This document shows, piece by piece, positions 51,176 through 59,983 of a DNA stretch of 64,000 bases (position 1 is the first letter of the stretch; each line of letters starts with the position of its first letter). Position numbers and translations under genes: made by a program. Source of the stretch: Arthrobacter_B citreus. Lineage in GTDB: Bacteria; Actinomycetota; Actinomycetes; Actinomycetales; Micrococcaceae. The notes beneath the pieces were generated by a model, which saw only the letters and a list, made by a program, of their open reading frames with translations, was not told the DNA's origin and made no database searches. The DNA is taken from the NCBI RefSeq assembly GCF_042429235.1, contig NZ_JBHMBA010000009.1; one strand, written 5' to 3'.

Positions 51176-53607
51176 CCGCCACGCTGACCCGGCCTCCCGG
51201 CGAGGGGCGTGCCGAGGCACCACAGACTTCCCGTTTCCGGCCTCCGTGGGACTGGGCATCAGCAGGCGCAAGCGCTGCTGCCGTCCTGTTGAGCAGCATG
51301 AGCCTGTACGGCGTTTTTGACGGCTGGTCCTGGCTCCCGCCGCTGGTCCTGACCGTTGCGGCCGTTGTCTCAGCCATGGCTGCAGCACGCCGGTTCCGTG
51401 TTCCCACGGCTCTGGTCCCCGCCGTCGGCCTGGCAGCCCTTACCATCGTCCTGACCTGGCTGTTTGCCTCCTCCACGGCGCTGCTGGGACTCCTGCCCAC
51501 AGGGGCAACGCTGGAACGCAGCGGTCAGCTGGTCAACGATGCACAAGCCACCATCATGAACCAGGTCCCGCCCGTCCTTGCCGACCCGGGGATCGTTTTC
51601 ATTGCCTGCCTGGGCACCGGGCTTATTGCTTTGCTGATTGACACGCTCGCCACCACCCTGCGGATGCCGGCGGCGAGCGGGCTCGGGCTGCTGGCCCTGC
51701 TGACGGTCCCGGCGGTGCTGAAGCCCAACAGCATCGGGGTATTCGCCTTCATCCTGGCCAGCGCAGGGTACCTGCTGATCCTCGCCACGGGTTCATGGCA
51801 GGACCGGCCCCGCAGCGCGCCGGCTGCAAGCCGCCCGCCCGTAAGGCACGCGGCCATGGCCGCCGGGATCGGGGCCGCCGCACTTGTCGTTGCCCTCAGC
51901 CTTCCCGCTGCCCTCCCCGGCTTCAACCAGGGCACCTTTCCGCAGGGATCACGACTGAACATCTGGAGCGGCCAATCCGGCCTTAACCCGGTGGTCGCCC
52001 TCGGAAACGATCTGCGCCAGCCGTCGGCGTCGGGCCGCATCCGCTACGCCACAGACTCGGGGCAGGCCGTGTATTTGCGCTCAACCACGCTCGAGGACTT
52101 CTCCGGCCAGCGGTGGGCGCCCGATCTTCGTCCCGAAAGCCGCCGCGCGGGGCTGCAGGACATGCTGCCGGCGGAAGCTGACGGACCCGCCGACAGCACG
52201 TCCCTTGTCACCACCCGGGTCCGGTCGGAAACGTACAGCAGTCCGTGGCTGCTGGCACCCTACGCTCCCCTGCGGGTAAGCGGCGCCGCCGGACGGTTCA
52301 GCTGGGACCCGAAAACCATGACTGTCATCTCGGAGGAGAACACTGGAACCTCGAGACTGGACTACGAGGTGCAAAGTGCTTCCCTGAACATTTCCGCCGA
52401 TACCCTGCGGAGCCTCGAACCGGTGCCCGCAGGCACCGTTGATCCGATCTTTACCGATCTTCCGAGAAACCTGCCCGAGAGCATCCGGGAGGCCACGCGG
52501 GCGGCCACCACGAGGGCCGACGGCCCCTATGAGCAGGCCATGGCAATCCAGAACTACCTGCGCGGACAGGAATTCACCTATTCATTGGACGCGCCGGTGG
52601 AAGGCGGTTATGACGGCGACGGCATGGACGTCCTGGACCGCTTCTTGACGGAGAAGTCCGGGTACTGCGTGCATTACGCGGCCGCAATGGCCGTGATGGC
52701 CCGGGAAGCGGGGATCCCCAGCCGGATGGCCCTTGGCTTCGCGCCGGGAAGGTCCACCGGAAGCACCCTGTTGAACATGCGGGGCGAAGAGTTGAGGGAG
52801 TACGAAGTCGACTCGCGCGACGCGCACGCGTGGCCGGAACTCTACTTCGAAGGCACGGGCTGGGTCCGGTTTGAGCCGACCCCGTCACGCGGTTCCGTCC
52901 CTTCCTACGCGCTGCAGCCCCGCCCGGCCGTCCAGGAAAATGCCCCTGAAGATGACGACCTGAGCATGAACCGTCCACTGCCGGAAACAGTTCCGCTGCC
53001 GGCGGTGACTCCGCCTCCCACCGCCGGTGCGGCTCCCGTGGAGGCTGCCGAAACAGACGCTGGAAAGGTGGCGGCTGCGGGGCTTGCCGCTCTGACCGCT
53101 GCGGCGGCCCTGATGAGCCCCTGGGCGCTGCGCCGGCGCCGGAGCATCCTGCGCCGACGCGGAATCACCGCCGGGGGGCGCCCGGGCAACCATTCCGGAG
53201 AGCGTTCCGGGCCTGCGGCGCTGGCCTGGGATGAAGCAACGGACACCGGCCTGGACTTCGGCCACGTGCCGGCGAAGTCCGAGTCTCCCCGTGCCTACGC
53301 CCTGCGCCTGGAACGGGACGCCCCGCTGGCCGAGGGACCTTCGCGGGCGCTCCAGCGGCTGCGCGAAGCGTACGAGCAGGAGGTGTACGCGGCTCCGGGG
53401 GTACCGGCGGGGGCTCCCAGAGCCGGCGTGGCCGGTGTAGGGAGTCCGGTGAGTCCGGGGAGTCCGGGGAGTCCGGATGACCGCCCGGAGCGGCTCTGGG
53501 CGGATGTGAAATCCGTTCAGGACGGGGTGTCAGCCTCCGCGTCCTGGGCCGTCCGGTTCCGGGCACGGTTTTTCCCGGCGTCGCTGGCATCGCGGTTTCA
53601 CCGCTAG
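51172..53607 (+). CDS. TgpA-like membrane transglutaminase
   Basis: 811 residues. Residues about 25-245 hold six or seven membrane segments (TgpA_N/DUF3488). A periplasmic-side transglutaminase core near 480-590 contains the Cys in SGYCVHYAAAMAVMAREAG, the His in DAHAWPELYF, and WVRFEPTPSRG. A further membrane segment near 625-645 precedes a cytoplasmic tail of about 165 residues with SPGSP repeats and an alpha-helical (DUF4129-like) part. It forms an operon with MoxR and DUF58 genes. The substrate is unknown. Confidence 0.92.
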   Translation: MTATLTRPPGEGRAEAPQTSRFRPPWDWASAGASAAAVLLSSMSLYGVFDGWSWLPPLVLTVAAVVSAMAAARRFRVPTALVPAVGLAALTIVLTWLFASSTALLGLLPTGATLERSGQLVNDAQATIMNQVPPVLADPGIVFIACLGTGLIALLIDTLATTLRMPAASGLGLLALLTVPAVLKPNSIGVFAFILASAGYLLILATGSWQDRPRSAPAASRPPVRHAAMAAGIGAAALVVALSLPAALPGFNQGTFPQGSRLNIWSGQSGLNPVVALGNDLRQPSASGRIRYATDSGQAVYLRSTTLEDFSGQRWAPDLRPESRRAGLQDMLPAEADGPADSTSLVTTRVRSETYSSPWLLAPYAPLRVSGAAGRFSWDPKTMTVISEENTGTSRLDYEVQSASLNISADTLRSLEPVPAGTVDPIFTDLPRNLPESIREATRAATTRADGPYEQAMAIQNYLRGQEFTYSLDAPVEGGYDGDGMDVLDRFLTEKSGYCVHYAAAMAVMAREAGIPSRMALGFAPGRSTGSTLLNMRGEELREYEVDSRDAHAWPELYFEGTGWVRFEPTPSRGSVPSYALQPRPAVQENAPEDDDLSMNRPLPETVPLPAVTPPPTAGAAPVEAAETDAGKVAAAGLAALTAAAALMSPWALRRRRSILRRRGITAGGRPGNHSGERSGPAALAWDEATDTGLDFGHVPAKSESPRAYALRLERDAPLAEGPSRALQRLREAYEQEVYAAPGVPAGAPRAGVAGVGSPVSPGSPGSPDDRPERLWADVKSVQDGVSASASWAVRFRARFFPASLASRFHR
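53443..53478 (+). repeat. Four tandem 9-bp units AGTCCGGGG
   Basis: Units at 53443, 53452, 53461 and 53470 (the first and last diverge by one or two bases) encode the SPVSPGSPGSP stretch in the transglutaminase tail. In-frame length variation is possible. Confidence 0.8.
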
Positions 53608-53634
53608 CGCCCGAACCACAGCCCGCACAAATGA

Positions 53635-53672
53635 CCCGGCCCTGCCGCCCGTAGTCGGGCGGCAGGGCCGGG
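53635..53672. terminator. 17-bp perfect convergent hairpin
   Basis: Arms 53635-53651 and 53656-53672 pair perfectly around TAGT, midway between the transglutaminase and aldehyde dehydrogenase stops. No U-run on either side, but the stability and place suggest a bidirectional stop. Confidence 0.7.
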
Positions 53673-53723
53673 CCTCACTCGCGGTCAGGCAGCCTCAGGC
53701 TAGGCCCCGGGGGTCCGGCAGAC

Positions 53724-55205
53724 CTAGCCGGCAGAAGGATCGGCGATGCCGATGTACTGCGTGTAGAGGTACTCCTCAATGCCCTCGGCTCCGCCTTCGC
53801 GGCCCAGGCCGGACTGCTTAACCCCGCCAAACGGGGCTGCGGCGTTGGAAACGACTCCCGCGTTCAGGCCGAGCATGCCGGTCTCCAGCCTCTCGCCAAT
53901 CCGCAGGCCGCGGTTCAGGTCTTCGGTGAAGACGTAGGCGACCAGACCGTACTCGGTGTCGTTGGCCAGGGCCACGGCTTCGTCTTCCGTAGCGAAGGTG
54001 ACGATTGGAGCAACGGGACCGAAGATTTCCTCCTGCAGGATCCGTGCGTCCGGGGCCACGTTCTTCAGCACAGTGGGCTGGTAAAAGTATCCGGGCCCAT
54101 CCACAGCGGCGCCTCCGACGATGGCCTCCGCACCGCCGTCGACCGCTTCGGATACCAGCGCGTGCACCTTGTCCCGGCTCTTGGCGTCAATCAGCGGGCC
54201 GATCTTGGACTCGTCCTCGGTTCCGCGCGCCGTGGTCATGGCGCCCACCTTCGCGGCAAACTTCTCCGCGAACTCATCGGCGATGGACTCGTGCACGATG
54301 AACCGGTTCGCGGCGGTGCAGGCCTCACCCATGTTCCTCAGCTTGGCGGCCATCGCGCCGGTCACGGCCTTGTCCATGTCGGCGTCTTCGAAGATGACGA
54401 AGGGGGCGTTGCCGCCCAGCTCCATTGAGGTGCGCAGCACCCGGTCAGCGGCATCCCGGATCAGGCCCTGGCCAACCGCCGTGGAGCCGGTGAAGGAGAC
54501 CTTGCGCAGCCGCTCGTCCTTCAGGATCGGTCCGGTGACGTCGCCGGCCGAGGTGGTCGAAACAACGTTGAGGACCCCGGCGGGCAACCCGGCCTCGATC
54601 ATCACGGCGGCAAAAAGCTGGGAGGTCAGCGGAGTGAGTTTGGCCGGCTTGAGCACCATCGTGCAGCCGGCGGCCACAGCGGGGGCAATCTTGCGCGTGG
54701 CCATGGCCAGCGGGAAGTTCCACGGGGTAATCAGCAGGCACGGGCCGACCGGCTTTTTGTTCACCATCAGCCGGGATTTGCCGTCCGGGGACATGCCGTA
54801 GCGGCCGGAGACCCGAACGGCTTCCTCTGAGAACCAGCGCAGGAACTCGGCACCGTACGTGACCTCGCCGCGGGCTTCCGCCAGGGGCTTGCCCATTTCC
54901 AGGGTCATCAGCAGCGCAAAGTCCTCGGCGCGCTCGGTGACCAGTTCAAAGGCACGGCGCAGGATTTCTCCACGTTCACGCGGAGCCGTCTTGGCCCAGG
55001 ACTCCTGGGCAGCCGCAGCAGCGTCCATGGCCAGTGCACCGTCTTCGGTGCTGGCGTCGGCAATGCTCAGCAGGACCTTGCCGGTGGCCGGATCCTCGAC
55101 GTCGAACGTCTTGCCGCCGGCGGCGTCCCGCCACTCACCGTTGATTAACAGTCCGGTGGGGACCTGTGCCAGCAGTGCGGCTTCTCGGTCAGCAGTAATA
55201 CCCAT
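53724..55205 (-). CDS. gabD: NAD(P)-dependent aldehyde dehydrogenase, succinate-semialdehyde type
   Basis: 493 residues from ATG 55205, six bases after GGAGG; the open frame runs further upstream into non-coding sequence. The sequence matches the GabD subfamily: PWNFPLAMATRKIAPAVAAG, the catalytic Glu in MELGGNAPF near residue 262, the catalytic Cys in GEACTAANRF near residue 296, and AAPFGGVKQSGLGREGG near the end. Likely oxidises succinate semialdehyde to succinate. No GABA transaminase or other catabolic partner is adjacent, so the substrate is inferred from family only. Confidence 0.9.
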   Translation of the reverse strand: MGITADREAALLAQVPTGLLINGEWRDAAGGKTFDVEDPATGKVLLSIADASTEDGALAMDAAAAAQESWAKTAPRERGEILRRAFELVTERAEDFALLMTLEMGKPLAEARGEVTYGAEFLRWFSEEAVRVSGRYGMSPDGKSRLMVNKKPVGPCLLITPWNFPLAMATRKIAPAVAAGCTMVLKPAKLTPLTSQLFAAVMIEAGLPAGVLNVVSTTSAGDVTGPILKDERLRKVSFTGSTAVGQGLIRDAADRVLRTSMELGGNAPFVIFEDADMDKAVTGAMAAKLRNMGEACTAANRFIVHESIADEFAEKFAAKVGAMTTARGTEDESKIGPLIDAKSRDKVHALVSEAVDGGAEAIVGGAAVDGPGYFYQPTVLKNVAPDARILQEEIFGPVAPIVTFATEDEAVALANDTEYGLVAYVFTEDLNRGLRIGERLETGMLGLNAGVVSNAAAPFGGVKQSGLGREGGAEGIEEYLYTQYIGIADPSAG

Positions 55206-55375
55206 GGGGATGCCTCCAATATCGACGGTGGTTGGCCGGGCTCGTCGCCCGTCATCTGAACTCACCGTATGCGCGTGCCGTTCCGGCTGTAAAGACAGAT
55301 GTGCACCACGGGAAGACGGACCGACTGTGCACTTGGCCAACGACGAGTGGGTGACGGCACCGTCTGCGGGGCAGG

Positions 55376-56338
55376 TCAGGCGCGGGCTGCCAGGACGGCC
55401 GAGTAGAGCTCCCGCTTGCTGATGCGGGCATCCTCGGCCACGGTGGCAACGGCGTCCTTGAGCCGGGAGCCCTGGCCGATCAGGGCGTTCACGGCAGCCA
55501 CGTGGTCCTCGGGCAGCTCGGGAGCTGCCTCTCCCGCACCGGCGACGACGACGGCGATTTCCCCGCGGATCTCGGATGTCTCGGCCCATTCGAGCAGCTC
55601 CCGCAGCGGCGCGCGCAGCACCTGCTCGTGGAGCTTCGTCAGCTCGCGGGCGACGGCAGCCCGGCGGTCGCCGCCAAAAGCCGCGTCCAATGCGCGAAGC
55701 ATCGGTTCCAGCCGGTGCGGTGCTTCAAAAAAGACCATGGTGCGCTGCTCGGTGGCCAGATCCGCGAGCCGGGCGCTGCGTTCGCCGGCTTTGCGGGGCA
55801 GGAAACCCTCAAAGCAGAACCGGTCGGTGGGAAGCCCGGACAGGGCAAGGGCCGTCAGGACCGCTGACGGTCCGGGCGCGGCCGTGACGGTCAGGCCTTC
55901 CTCCGCTGCTGCCTCCACCAGCCGGAAGCCGGGATCGGATACGGCGGGCATGCCGGCGTCGGTCACCATCAGCAAGGTGGCACCGCCGCGCACCATCTCC
56001 AGCAGGTCCGCGGTGCGGGTGGCCTCATTGTGCTCGTGGTAGCTGATGATCCGTCCGGTGGTGCTGATCTTCAGCGCCGAGACGAGCCGGTGCAGCCGCC
56101 GCGTGTCTTCAGCCGCGATCACGTCGGCCGTTTCCAGCAGGCTGATCAATCGGTTGGTGGCATCGCCCATGTTGCCGATCGGGGTGGCCGCAAGCACAAT
56201 CTGCCCGGTTGCGGCGCCGCCCGCGGCGCCATGCGCTGCCGCACTGCCCGCGCCCGACGCGGCGGCGTCGGTTCCGCCGTCGTTCTGTGTGTTCTTGGTG
56301 CTGCCGGTCCCGGTGCTCTTCTTGCTGGAATTCACCAT
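55376..56338 (-). CDS. rsmI: 16S rRNA 2'-O-ribose C1402 methyltransferase
   Basis: 320 residues. It methylates C1402 in the ribosomal P site. Family motifs: VLAATPIGNMGDATNRLI near residue 50, VIAAEDTRRLHRLV, MVTDAGMPAVSDPG and GPSAVLTALALSGLPTDRF. The first 45 residues are a Ser/Gly/Ala-rich extension absent from compact homologues. The start is ATG 56338 or GTG 56335; the second follows TAGGGT by six bases, a leaderless arrangement. It is divergent from the Pmt gene with about 50 bp between. Confidence 0.95.
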   Translation of the reverse strand: MVNSSKKSTGTGSTKNTQNDGGTDAAASGAGSAAAHGAAGGAATGQIVLAATPIGNMGDATNRLISLLETADVIAAEDTRRLHRLVSALKISTTGRIISYHEHNEATRTADLLEMVRGGATLLMVTDAGMPAVSDPGFRLVEAAAEEGLTVTAAPGPSAVLTALALSGLPTDRFCFEGFLPRKAGERSARLADLATEQRTMVFFEAPHRLEPMLRALDAAFGGDRRAAVARELTKLHEQVLRAPLRELLEWAETSEIRGEIAVVVAGAGEAAPELPEDHVAAVNALIGQGSRLKDAVATVAEDARISKRELYSAVLAARA

Positions 56339-56383
56339 CTAACCCTACGCGAGTTGGGGCAGCCCAAGGCCCGGCGGCGGCTA

Positions 56384-56397
56384 TAGAGTGGAGCGCG
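56384..56397 (+). promoter_or_regulatory. Leaderless-type -10 (TAGAGT) for the Pmt gene
   Basis: TAGAGT at 56384-56389, then seven bases, then GTG 56397. This TANNNT-N7-GTG layout is the standard actinobacterial leaderless start and argues for GTG 56397 as the true initiation codon. Confidence 0.45.
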
Positions 56398-58034
56398 TGA
56401 GTCTGACCGTGAGAGAGACCCCGGCCCCCGGCCCGGCGCCGCTGGTTTCCGATCCCGTCGAGGCTTACCGCTTCGGTGCGCTGCGGAACCGCCTGTTGGG
56501 CTGGGCGCCGGGCACCACCTTTACCCTGGGACTCTGGGGTTGGCTGCTGCCCCTGATGGCCGCGGCCGTGGGCGCCGTCCTGCGGTTTGTCCGGCTGGGA
56601 GAACCCCGTTCCCTGGTGTTTGACGAGACGTACTACGTCAAGGACGCCTATTCCTACCTCGTGTCCGGCTACGAACGCGAGTGGCCGGAAGACGCTAATA
56701 CCTCCTTTAATGCCGGCGTCCCGGACATCCTGCTCGCCAGTCCGGAATACGTGGTGCATCCGCCCGTTGGGAAATGGATGATCGCCGCGGGCATGGCGCT
56801 GTTCGGCGCAGAGGACAGCTTTGGCTGGCGGTTCGGCGCCGCGCTCACGGGTACGCTGACCGTCCTGCTGGTGGGCCTCATTGCCGTCCGGCTTTTCCGG
56901 TCGCCGCTGCTGGGCGGTGTTGCCGGGCTGCTTCTGGCCGTCGACGGACATCATCTGGTGCATTCCCGGACGTCGCTGCTGGATGTTTTCCTGACCTTCT
57001 GGATTGTGGCCGCGTTTGGTGCCCTGCTGCTGGACCGGGACGACGGACGACGCCGGCTGGCCCGGAAACTGTCATCCGCCGCGGACGGCGGGCCGCCGGC
57101 CCCGGGAATGCTGCTCTACGGCCCGTGGCTGCTGTGGCGCCCCTGGCGCCTGGCCGCGGGCATCTGCCTGGGCTTGGCCGTGGGCACCAAGTGGTCCGCC
57201 CTGGCCTTCGTCGCGGTGTTCGGCCTCATGACGGTGCTGTGGGACGTGGGTGCGCGCCGGGTGGCGGGGATCCGGGCATGGCCCACCGCCGGCCTGCTCA
57301 AGGACGGGATACCGGCCTTCCTCACGATCATTCCCGCGGCGGCACTGACGTATTTGGTGTCCTGGATTGGCTGGCTGCGGTCGGCGGACGCGTACGGACG
57401 GAACTGGGCACAGGACAACCCGTCGCAGACCTGGGGCTGGCTGCCGGACTGGCTGCGGTCCCTGGCCGAGTACCACCGCAGCGCCTACACCTTTCACAAC
57501 GGACTCAGCTCGGAGCACACCTACGAGTCCAGTGCATGGAGCTGGCTTTTCATGGGCCGCCCGACGTCGTTCTTCTACGAATCATCAACGTTGGGTGTTG
57601 ACGGGTGCACCGCGGACTCATGCAGCACGGCCGTTTCCGTGGTGGGTAACCCGGTGATTTGGTGGGCCGCCGCGCTGTCCCTGCTGGTGCTCCTGTTCTG
57701 CTGGATTGGCCGCCGCGACTGGCGGGCCGGTGCCGTCCTTGCCGGCATTGCCGCCGGTTACCTTCCATGGTTTGCCTATCCGGAGCGCACCACGTTTTTC
57801 TTCTATGCGGTGTCCTTCGAGCCGTTTCTGATCCTGTCCCTGACCTGGGTGCTGGGGCTGGTCCTGGGCCGAAAGTCCGATCCCCTCCCCCGCCGCCGGG
57901 CCGGTGCGGCGGTGGTTGGTTTCTTCCTCCTGGCAGCCATTCTGGTCAGCGCATTCTTCCTGCCGGTCTGGACGGCCGAAACTATCCCGTATTCTGACTG
58001 GCGGCTGCGTATGTGGATGCCCAGCTGGATTTAG
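56388..58034 (+). CDS. Protein O-mannosyltransferase (Pmt family)
   Basis: 548 residues from GTG 56388, or 545 from GTG 56397. A GT39 membrane enzyme that moves mannose from polyprenyl-phosphate mannose to Ser/Thr of secreted proteins. The first loop has the essential acidic pair in LVFDETYYVKDAYSY near residue 77. Next come VVHPPVGKWMI, about ten membrane segments, the C-terminal HNGLSSEHTYESSAWSW loop and a conserved PMT 4TMC domain. Divergent from rsmI, as is usual in actinobacteria. The large secreted proteins of this window could be substrates, but that is inference. Confidence 0.93.
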   Translation: MERVSLTVRETPAPGPAPLVSDPVEAYRFGALRNRLLGWAPGTTFTLGLWGWLLPLMAAAVGAVLRFVRLGEPRSLVFDETYYVKDAYSYLVSGYEREWPEDANTSFNAGVPDILLASPEYVVHPPVGKWMIAAGMALFGAEDSFGWRFGAALTGTLTVLLVGLIAVRLFRSPLLGGVAGLLLAVDGHHLVHSRTSLLDVFLTFWIVAAFGALLLDRDDGRRRLARKLSSAADGGPPAPGMLLYGPWLLWRPWRLAAGICLGLAVGTKWSALAFVAVFGLMTVLWDVGARRVAGIRAWPTAGLLKDGIPAFLTIIPAAALTYLVSWIGWLRSADAYGRNWAQDNPSQTWGWLPDWLRSLAEYHRSAYTFHNGLSSEHTYESSAWSWLFMGRPTSFFYESSTLGVDGCTADSCSTAVSVVGNPVIWWAAALSLLVLLFCWIGRRDWRAGAVLAGIAAGYLPWFAYPERTTFFFYAVSFEPFLILSLTWVLGLVLGRKSDPLPRRRAGAAVVGFFLLAAILVSAFFLPVWTAETIPYSDWRLRMWMPSWI

Positions 58035-58076
58035 TCTCAATACCCATGTGCGCAGGCACAGAAAGAGAGGCCAAAG

Positions 58077-59891
58077 GTGCGCGAATCCGCCACTGATTTA
58101 CTGGTCCATCTCGCCTCGGAGTCGAACATCACCGACATCCTGGTGGGACTGCATGCGAAGACCCCCAACCATCCCCTGTTCTCGCTGAAGAGCGACGGCG
58201 GCTGGACAGATGTGACTGCCAATGACTTCTTGACCTCTGTCAGCGAACTGGCCAAGGGCCTGATCGCCCGCGGCGTCCGCCCCGGCGACAGCGTGGCCGT
58301 GATGTCCAAAACCCGTTACGAGTGGACCCTGGTGGATCTTGCCGTGTGGTTCGCCGGCGGCGTCACCGTACCCATCTATGAAACGTCCTCCGCTTCCCAG
58401 GTGGAGTGGATCCTTGAAGATTCCGGTGCCACCCATGTGTTTGTCGAAGATGCCCGCAAAGCCGCGGTTGTCTCGGCTGCCGCGGCATCCGGTGACCTCG
58501 ACGTCCAGCTGTGGCTGATGAACAGCGACGACGCCGAAAGCGCCTTCCGCGAGCTGGTTGCCGCAGGTTCCACGGTCGATGATGACCAGTTGGAAGCCGC
58601 ACGCACCACCGCCGGGCTGGAGTCCGTGGCCTCCATGGTTTACACCTCCGGAACCACGGGCCGTCCCAAGGGCTGCGAAATCACGCACGGCAATTTTGCC
58701 CTGTTCGGGGTCAACATCGTTGAGTTCCTTCCGGAAATGCTCAAGGAAAAGGACGTCAGCACGCTGATGTTCCTGCCGCTGGCGCATGTGCTCGCCCGCG
58801 CAGTCCAGGTAGGCTGCCTGGCCGCGGGAGTGCGCGTTGGCCACTCCGGCAGCGCTGCTGACCTGATGGGTGATCTGAAGTCGTTCCAGCCCACGTTCCT
58901 CCTGGCCGTACCCCGGATCTTCGAGAAGATCTACGCGGGGGCACAGCAGTCCGCCGAGGCTGCCGGCAAGGGCAAGCTGTTCGCGGCAGCCGCGGATACC
59001 GCCGTCGCCTACTCCACCGCCGTCGACGCCGCATCCCGCGGCGGCAGGGGTCCGTCCGTGGCGCTGAAGCTGCGGCACAAGCTCTTCGACAAGATGCTGT
59101 ACCCGAAAGTGCGCAATGTCTTCGGCGGCAAGCTGACCTATGCCATCAGCGGGGCCTCGGCGCTGAGTCCGCAGCTGTCGCATTTCTTCCGCGGCGCCGG
59201 AGTCATGGTGCTGGAGGGTTACGGCCTGACCGAGACCACGGCACCGGCCACCGTGAACACCATCCCGCTGTCCCGTGCCGGGTCGGTGGGCCTGGCCCTG
59301 CCCGGAACTGCCATCCGGATTGCCGACGACGGCGAGGTGCTGATCAGCGGCGCCGGCGTCTTCAAGGGCTACCACAACAATCCCGAAGCCAACGCAGCCG
59401 CCTTCACCGGCGAGTGGTTCCACTCCGGCGACATGGGGTCCCTGGACGATGACGGTTTCCTGTCCATCACGGGCCGGAAAAAAGACATCCTGGTCACGGC
59501 CGGAGGCAAGAATGTCGCTCCCGGGCCGCTGGAAGAAAAGATCAGGGAGCACCGCCTGGTGTCCCAGGCGATTGTCGTCGGCGAAGGCCGCCCGTTTGTC
59601 ACGGCGCTGCTGACCCTCGACGACGAGACGCTCGCGGCATGGGCACGGGAGAACGGGTCCGCCGTCACCGCGAAGACGGCGGCGGATGATCCCCAGGTCC
59701 GCGCTGCCCTTCAGGAGGCCGTGGACGCGGCAAACGCCACGGTCTCCCAGGCCGAGCAGATCCGCAAATTCACGGTGCTGCCGCAGGACTTCTCGCTTGA
59801 GTCCGGTCACCTGACGGCTACCCTCAAGCTGCGCCGGAACGCAGTGATCGCTGATTACTCCGCTGAAGTGGAGAAGCTCTACACGAAGTAA
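58077..59891 (+). CDS. Long-chain acyl-CoA synthetase (FadD15-like)
   Basis: 604 residues from GTG 58077 with GAGAGG upstream. An adenylate-forming enzyme that activates fatty acids to acyl-CoA. Motifs: the P-loop YTSGTTGRPKGCEITH near residue 190, the adenine motif GYGLTETTAPATVN near residue 382, and the hinge ITGRKKDILVTAGGKNVAPGPL near residue 464 with the C-terminal Lys region TLKLRRN. It lies 42 bp after the Pmt gene and is probably co-transcribed with it. It ends before a strong bidirectional terminator. Confidence 0.94.
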   Translation: MRESATDLLVHLASESNITDILVGLHAKTPNHPLFSLKSDGGWTDVTANDFLTSVSELAKGLIARGVRPGDSVAVMSKTRYEWTLVDLAVWFAGGVTVPIYETSSASQVEWILEDSGATHVFVEDARKAAVVSAAAASGDLDVQLWLMNSDDAESAFRELVAAGSTVDDDQLEAARTTAGLESVASMVYTSGTTGRPKGCEITHGNFALFGVNIVEFLPEMLKEKDVSTLMFLPLAHVLARAVQVGCLAAGVRVGHSGSAADLMGDLKSFQPTFLLAVPRIFEKIYAGAQQSAEAAGKGKLFAAAADTAVAYSTAVDAASRGGRGPSVALKLRHKLFDKMLYPKVRNVFGGKLTYAISGASALSPQLSHFFRGAGVMVLEGYGLTETTAPATVNTIPLSRAGSVGLALPGTAIRIADDGEVLISGAGVFKGYHNNPEANAAAFTGEWFHSGDMGSLDDDGFLSITGRKKDILVTAGGKNVAPGPLEEKIREHRLVSQAIVVGEGRPFVTALLTLDDETLAAWARENGSAVTAKTAADDPQVRAALQEAVDAANATVSQAEQIRKFTVLPQDFSLESGHLTATLKLRRNAVIADYSAEVEKLYTK

Positions 59892-59924
59892 GGCCCGGCG
59901 CTTCGCGCCGTTTGGGGCACAAAC

Positions 59925-59962
59925 AAAAACTGCACGTCTCCGGCCGGAGACGTGCAGTTTTT
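59925..59962. terminator. Bidirectional intrinsic terminator
   Basis: Perfect 17-bp stem (59925-59941 with 59946-59962) around GGCC, with AAAAA on the left arm and TTTTT on the right. It serves the acyl-CoA synthetase gene on plus and the DUF1461 gene on minus. Confidence 0.9.
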
Positions 59963-59983
59963 ATCTTGGGTGACGGGTTACAG

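Noticed and set aside
58098..59810. A 570-codon minus-strand frame opposite the acyl-CoA synthetase
   Set aside because: No domain and mirror of strong coding sequence; the plus-strand gene has all adenylation motifs and a ribosome site.
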